From an uncultured Clostridia bacterium (GTDB taxonomy: Bacteria > Bacillota > Clostridia > Oscillospirales > CAG-272): DNA of 64,000 nt. Positions 62,442-64,000 of the stretch are shown piece by piece. Position 1 is the stretch's first letter. Each line of letters opens with the position of its first letter. A model generated the notes under the pieces. That model searched no databases and had not been told where the DNA came from. It saw only the letters and a list, made by a program, of their open reading frames with translations. The stretch is taken from positions 96,659 through 160,658 of the forward strand of contig CAMJPL010000002.1 in NCBI GenBank assembly GCA_946407735.1, given 5' to 3'. Made by a program: the position numbers and the translations under genes.

Positions 62442-63320
62442 TTACAAGCCGATCAGACCTTTGCTCCTGCGATATTCAATCGGACTCATATACCCCAGAG
62501 TTTCCTTGATTCTCTTTTCTCTGTACCAGATAATATATTTTTTAACTTTCTTAATGAATTCCTCCAGAGAAACATCATCCCATTGTCTGCCATAGAACAT
62601 TTCAGTCTTCAGGTGTCCGAAGAATCCCTCACAGGCAGAATTATCGGCACAGCAGCCTTTTTTGGACATCGATCTGGTCAAACCGGCTTCTTCTATCTTC
62701 TTTATCCAGTCAGGCCATCGATAATGACTTCCACGATCACTGTGAATAATCGGCCGTTCCCAGGGTTTCAGCTGCGAGATAACAGAATCAAGCATTGTGT
62801 TGGTTAGCTCGGCAGTAGGTGATCTTCCTATTGTCCAGGCAACCGGCATTCCATCAAAGCAGTCGATAGCAGGTGATAAATATTCTTTGCCGGACGGAAT
62901 ATGAAATTCTGTGATGTCTGTCACTATCAACTGATTCGGCGCTTCCGCGTGGAAATTACGATCCACAAGATTCGGTACAGCCGGAGTTATCTCTCCTTCG
63001 TATGAACTGTACCGCCTCATTCTCACACAAATAACTTTAAGTTTCTCATCACGCATTATACAGCGAATTATCTTTTCAGATACCTTGCCGTAAGTTTTTC
63101 GTATTTCGGCATGGATTCGTCTGTACCCGTACGCTGCGTTAGATTCATTGAAGATATCTATGACTTTTTCACGCAAATCCCCGTACTTGTCACCGTTGTG
63201 ACGATGGTTTATTGCGTAGTAATAACTGCTTCGCGATAGCTTCAGCTGTCCCAGCAGTTCGTAAAGCTCATACTTTTTTCTTAAGGCATCAATCACCTGA
63301 GCTTTTTCATTATTCGTCAA
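62442..63320 (-). CDS. IS3-family transposase OrfB (DDE integrase)
   Basis: The 292-aa frame carries the HTH_21-like 'AAYGYRRIHAEIRKTYGKVS' and the rve catalytic core. The DDE residues are in 'QLIVTDITEFHIPSG', 'PIIHSDRGSHYRWPDW' and 'ADNSACEGFFGHLKTEMF'. All are intact, so it may be active. The TTG at 63320 is a weak start; the frame is open upstream to an A7 run inside the end of orfA. The protein is therefore probably made as an OrfAB fusion by -1 frameshifting. It is the transposase that cuts and joins the element. Confidence 0.92.
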   Translation of the reverse strand: MTNNEKAQVIDALRKKYELYELLGQLKLSRSSYYYAINHRHNGDKYGDLREKVIDIFNESNAAYGYRRIHAEIRKTYGKVSEKIIRCIMRDEKLKVICVRMRRYSSYEGEITPAVPNLVDRNFHAEAPNQLIVTDITEFHIPSGKEYLSPAIDCFDGMPVAWTIGRSPTAELTNTMLDSVISQLKPWERPIIHSDRGSHYRWPDWIKKIEEAGLTRSMSKKGCCADNSACEGFFGHLKTEMFYGRQWDDVSLEEFIKKVKKYIIWYREKRIKETLGYMSPIEYRRSKGLIGL

Positions 63321-63350
63321 TCCTTCCGGATTGATGCCGTCTATTTTTTT
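63317..63350 (-). promoter_or_regulatory. Programmed -1 frameshift signal of the IS3 element
   Basis: On the minus strand seven As (63350-63344) lie directly before the orfA stop TAG. Nine nt later a perfect 7-bp stem, TCAATCC with GGATTGA, closes a GGAA loop (63334-63317). Slipping back one base on the A run joins orfA to orfB in frame. Confidence 0.78.
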
Positions 63351-64000
63351 AGTATCTGAAGCGTGACCTTCAGCACATCTCTTTCAAGGGAGACCTTATG
63401 CAGCAACGCTTCCCGTTCTTCAGCTTCCTGACGAAGCTTTTCATATTCGCAGCGCAGTTCGTCATCCTGTAATTCATCGGATGGCTTATGCTGCTTTAAT
63501 CCGGTTTTTTTCTTATCTTTCAACATATCAGGAGACGAGTCTATACCCATCAACTGGTTTCGCCAATTGTCAAGTGTAGTGCCGCTGATTCCATATTTGG
63601 CGCATATACGAAAGACAGGCTCAGTTCCGCAAACCGCTTCCGTTACCGCCATCAGCTTATGCTCGTCACTATATTTTACCACATCTGTCCCGGAAATGCA
63701 ATCCGGTTTGCTTGAAATATGTCTTTCCTGAAGCCAATCGACAAGTGTTGAGCGCGGTACCCCGTTCTGTTTGGCTGTCAATGTGATATTTTCACCGTTT
63801 GAATAATAACTGTCTATTATCGATTGTTTATATTCTTCTGTGTATTTGCTTTTTCGTTGCTGCGCTTCTTCTCCCCTAAGATATGATCTATACCAGTTTC
63901 TTAGCATATTCGGACTTGGATAACCCAAAGTCGAAATCACAGCCCGTACACTTAATTTCGATTTGATATACAGTTCAATTGCCTTGAGTTTTTGTTCCTG
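63341..64000 (-). CDS. IS3-family OrfA, partial at the window end
   Basis: The frame is open from 64000 down to the TAG at 63341 (219 codons visible), so the start is outside the window. It contains repeated helix-turn-helix-like units: 'KAIELYIKSKLSVRAVISTL', 'ITLTAKQNGVPRSTLVDWLQ' and 'EPVFRICAKYGISGTTLDNW'. A C-terminal heptad region follows, ending 'HKVSLERDVLKVTLQILKK', typical of the leucine zipper of IS3 OrfA. It binds the element ends. At over 219 aa it is longer than the usual OrfA of about 100 aa, as in long IS3 subgroup members. Confidence 0.88.
   Translation of the reverse strand, partial: QEQKLKAIELYIKSKLSVRAVISTLGYPSPNMLRNWYRSYLRGEEAQQRKSKYTEEYKQSIIDSYYSNGENITLTAKQNGVPRSTLVDWLQERHISSKPDCISGTDVVKYSDEHKLMAVTEAVCGTEPVFRICAKYGISGTTLDNWRNQLMGIDSSPDMLKDKKKTGLKQHKPSDELQDDELRCEYEKLRQEAEEREALLHKVSLERDVLKVTLQILKK

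Larger units (their letters stand above)
62420..64000 (-). mobile_element. IS3-family insertion sequence, cut by the window end
   Basis: The element holds an orfA/orfB pair on the minus strand. Its left end lies somewhere between the orfB stop (62442) and the inverted repeat; terminal repeats could not be fixed because the other end is outside the window. The left boundary given is approximate. Confidence 0.75.

Noticed and set aside
1..64000. CRISPR arrays, tRNA or rRNA genes, origin or attachment sites
   Set aside because: Looked for by eye and not found. The only tandem repeat is coding, and no tRNA-like cloverleaf was recognised.

Overview
The window looks like the chromosome of a Gram-positive, anaerobic, gut- or rumen-type Clostridia (Bacillota). 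The signs are LPXTG cell-wall sorting signals, a CDP-glycerol glycerophosphotransferase homologue, a glycyl radical enzyme, lipoprotein signals with 'xxSC/LAGC' lipoboxes, strong purine-rich ribosome binding sites and Bacillota-style promoters (TTGxxx, 17 bp, TGnTATAAT). The genus cannot be named from sequence alone. No rRNA, tRNA or CRISPR array was seen.

Layout. 1-13.2 kb (minus strand): a lipoprotein, then operons mixing glycan enzymes (sialate O-acetylesterase, N-acetylglucosamine kinase-like ATPase, a large beta-propeller protein), URO-D-family methyltransferase-like proteins, orphan solute-binding lipoproteins and MsrAB. 13.4-18.4 kb (plus): a consensus promoter drives a short glycyl radical enzyme, a deformylase-like protein, another URO-D protein and a MATE exporter. 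18.5-31.5 kb: ADP-ribosylglycohydrolase, two nitroreductases, a GH38-like mannosidase, two more URO-D proteins, a broken aldo/keto reductase, a divergent TetR/membrane-protein pair, an SGNH hydrolase, a decayed transposase that abuts a truncated surface protein, and an HMA-ZIP metal pair. 31.6-44.9 kb (minus): a ten-gene exopolysaccharide operon with its own promoter, with sugar transferase, flippase, polymerase, glycosyltransferases and two Wzz-like proteins; one Wzz-like protein is fused to a degenerate GGDEF domain. 45.3-51.5 kb: a 2065-residue LPSTG surface protein. 51.6-60.0 kb: sialidase-like, epoxyqueuosine-reductase-like, CE15-like esterase, solute-binding lipoprotein, GNAT, GH63-like and PrsW genes. 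60.2-64.0 kb: a fimbrial pilin gene carrying an in-frame stop, a symmetric inverted repeat, and an IS3-family element cut by the window end.

The carbohydrate genes suggest a forager of decorated plant and host glycans. The EPS operon, giant adhesin and pilin form a surface programme. The most striking non-coding structure is at 62267-62396. Two 26-bp inverted arms each carry TTGACA, and the single TATAAT sits at the first base of the 78-bp spacer, exactly 17 bp from one TTGACA. Inverting the spacer would place TATAAT exactly 17 bp from the other TTGACA, then pointing at the pilin. This is a candidate phase-variable promoter switch, currently OFF for the pilin.

Several genes are broken: a frameshifted solute-binding protein, the aldo/keto reductase deletion, the pilin stop and the transposase remnant. 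Some of these could be assembly errors.
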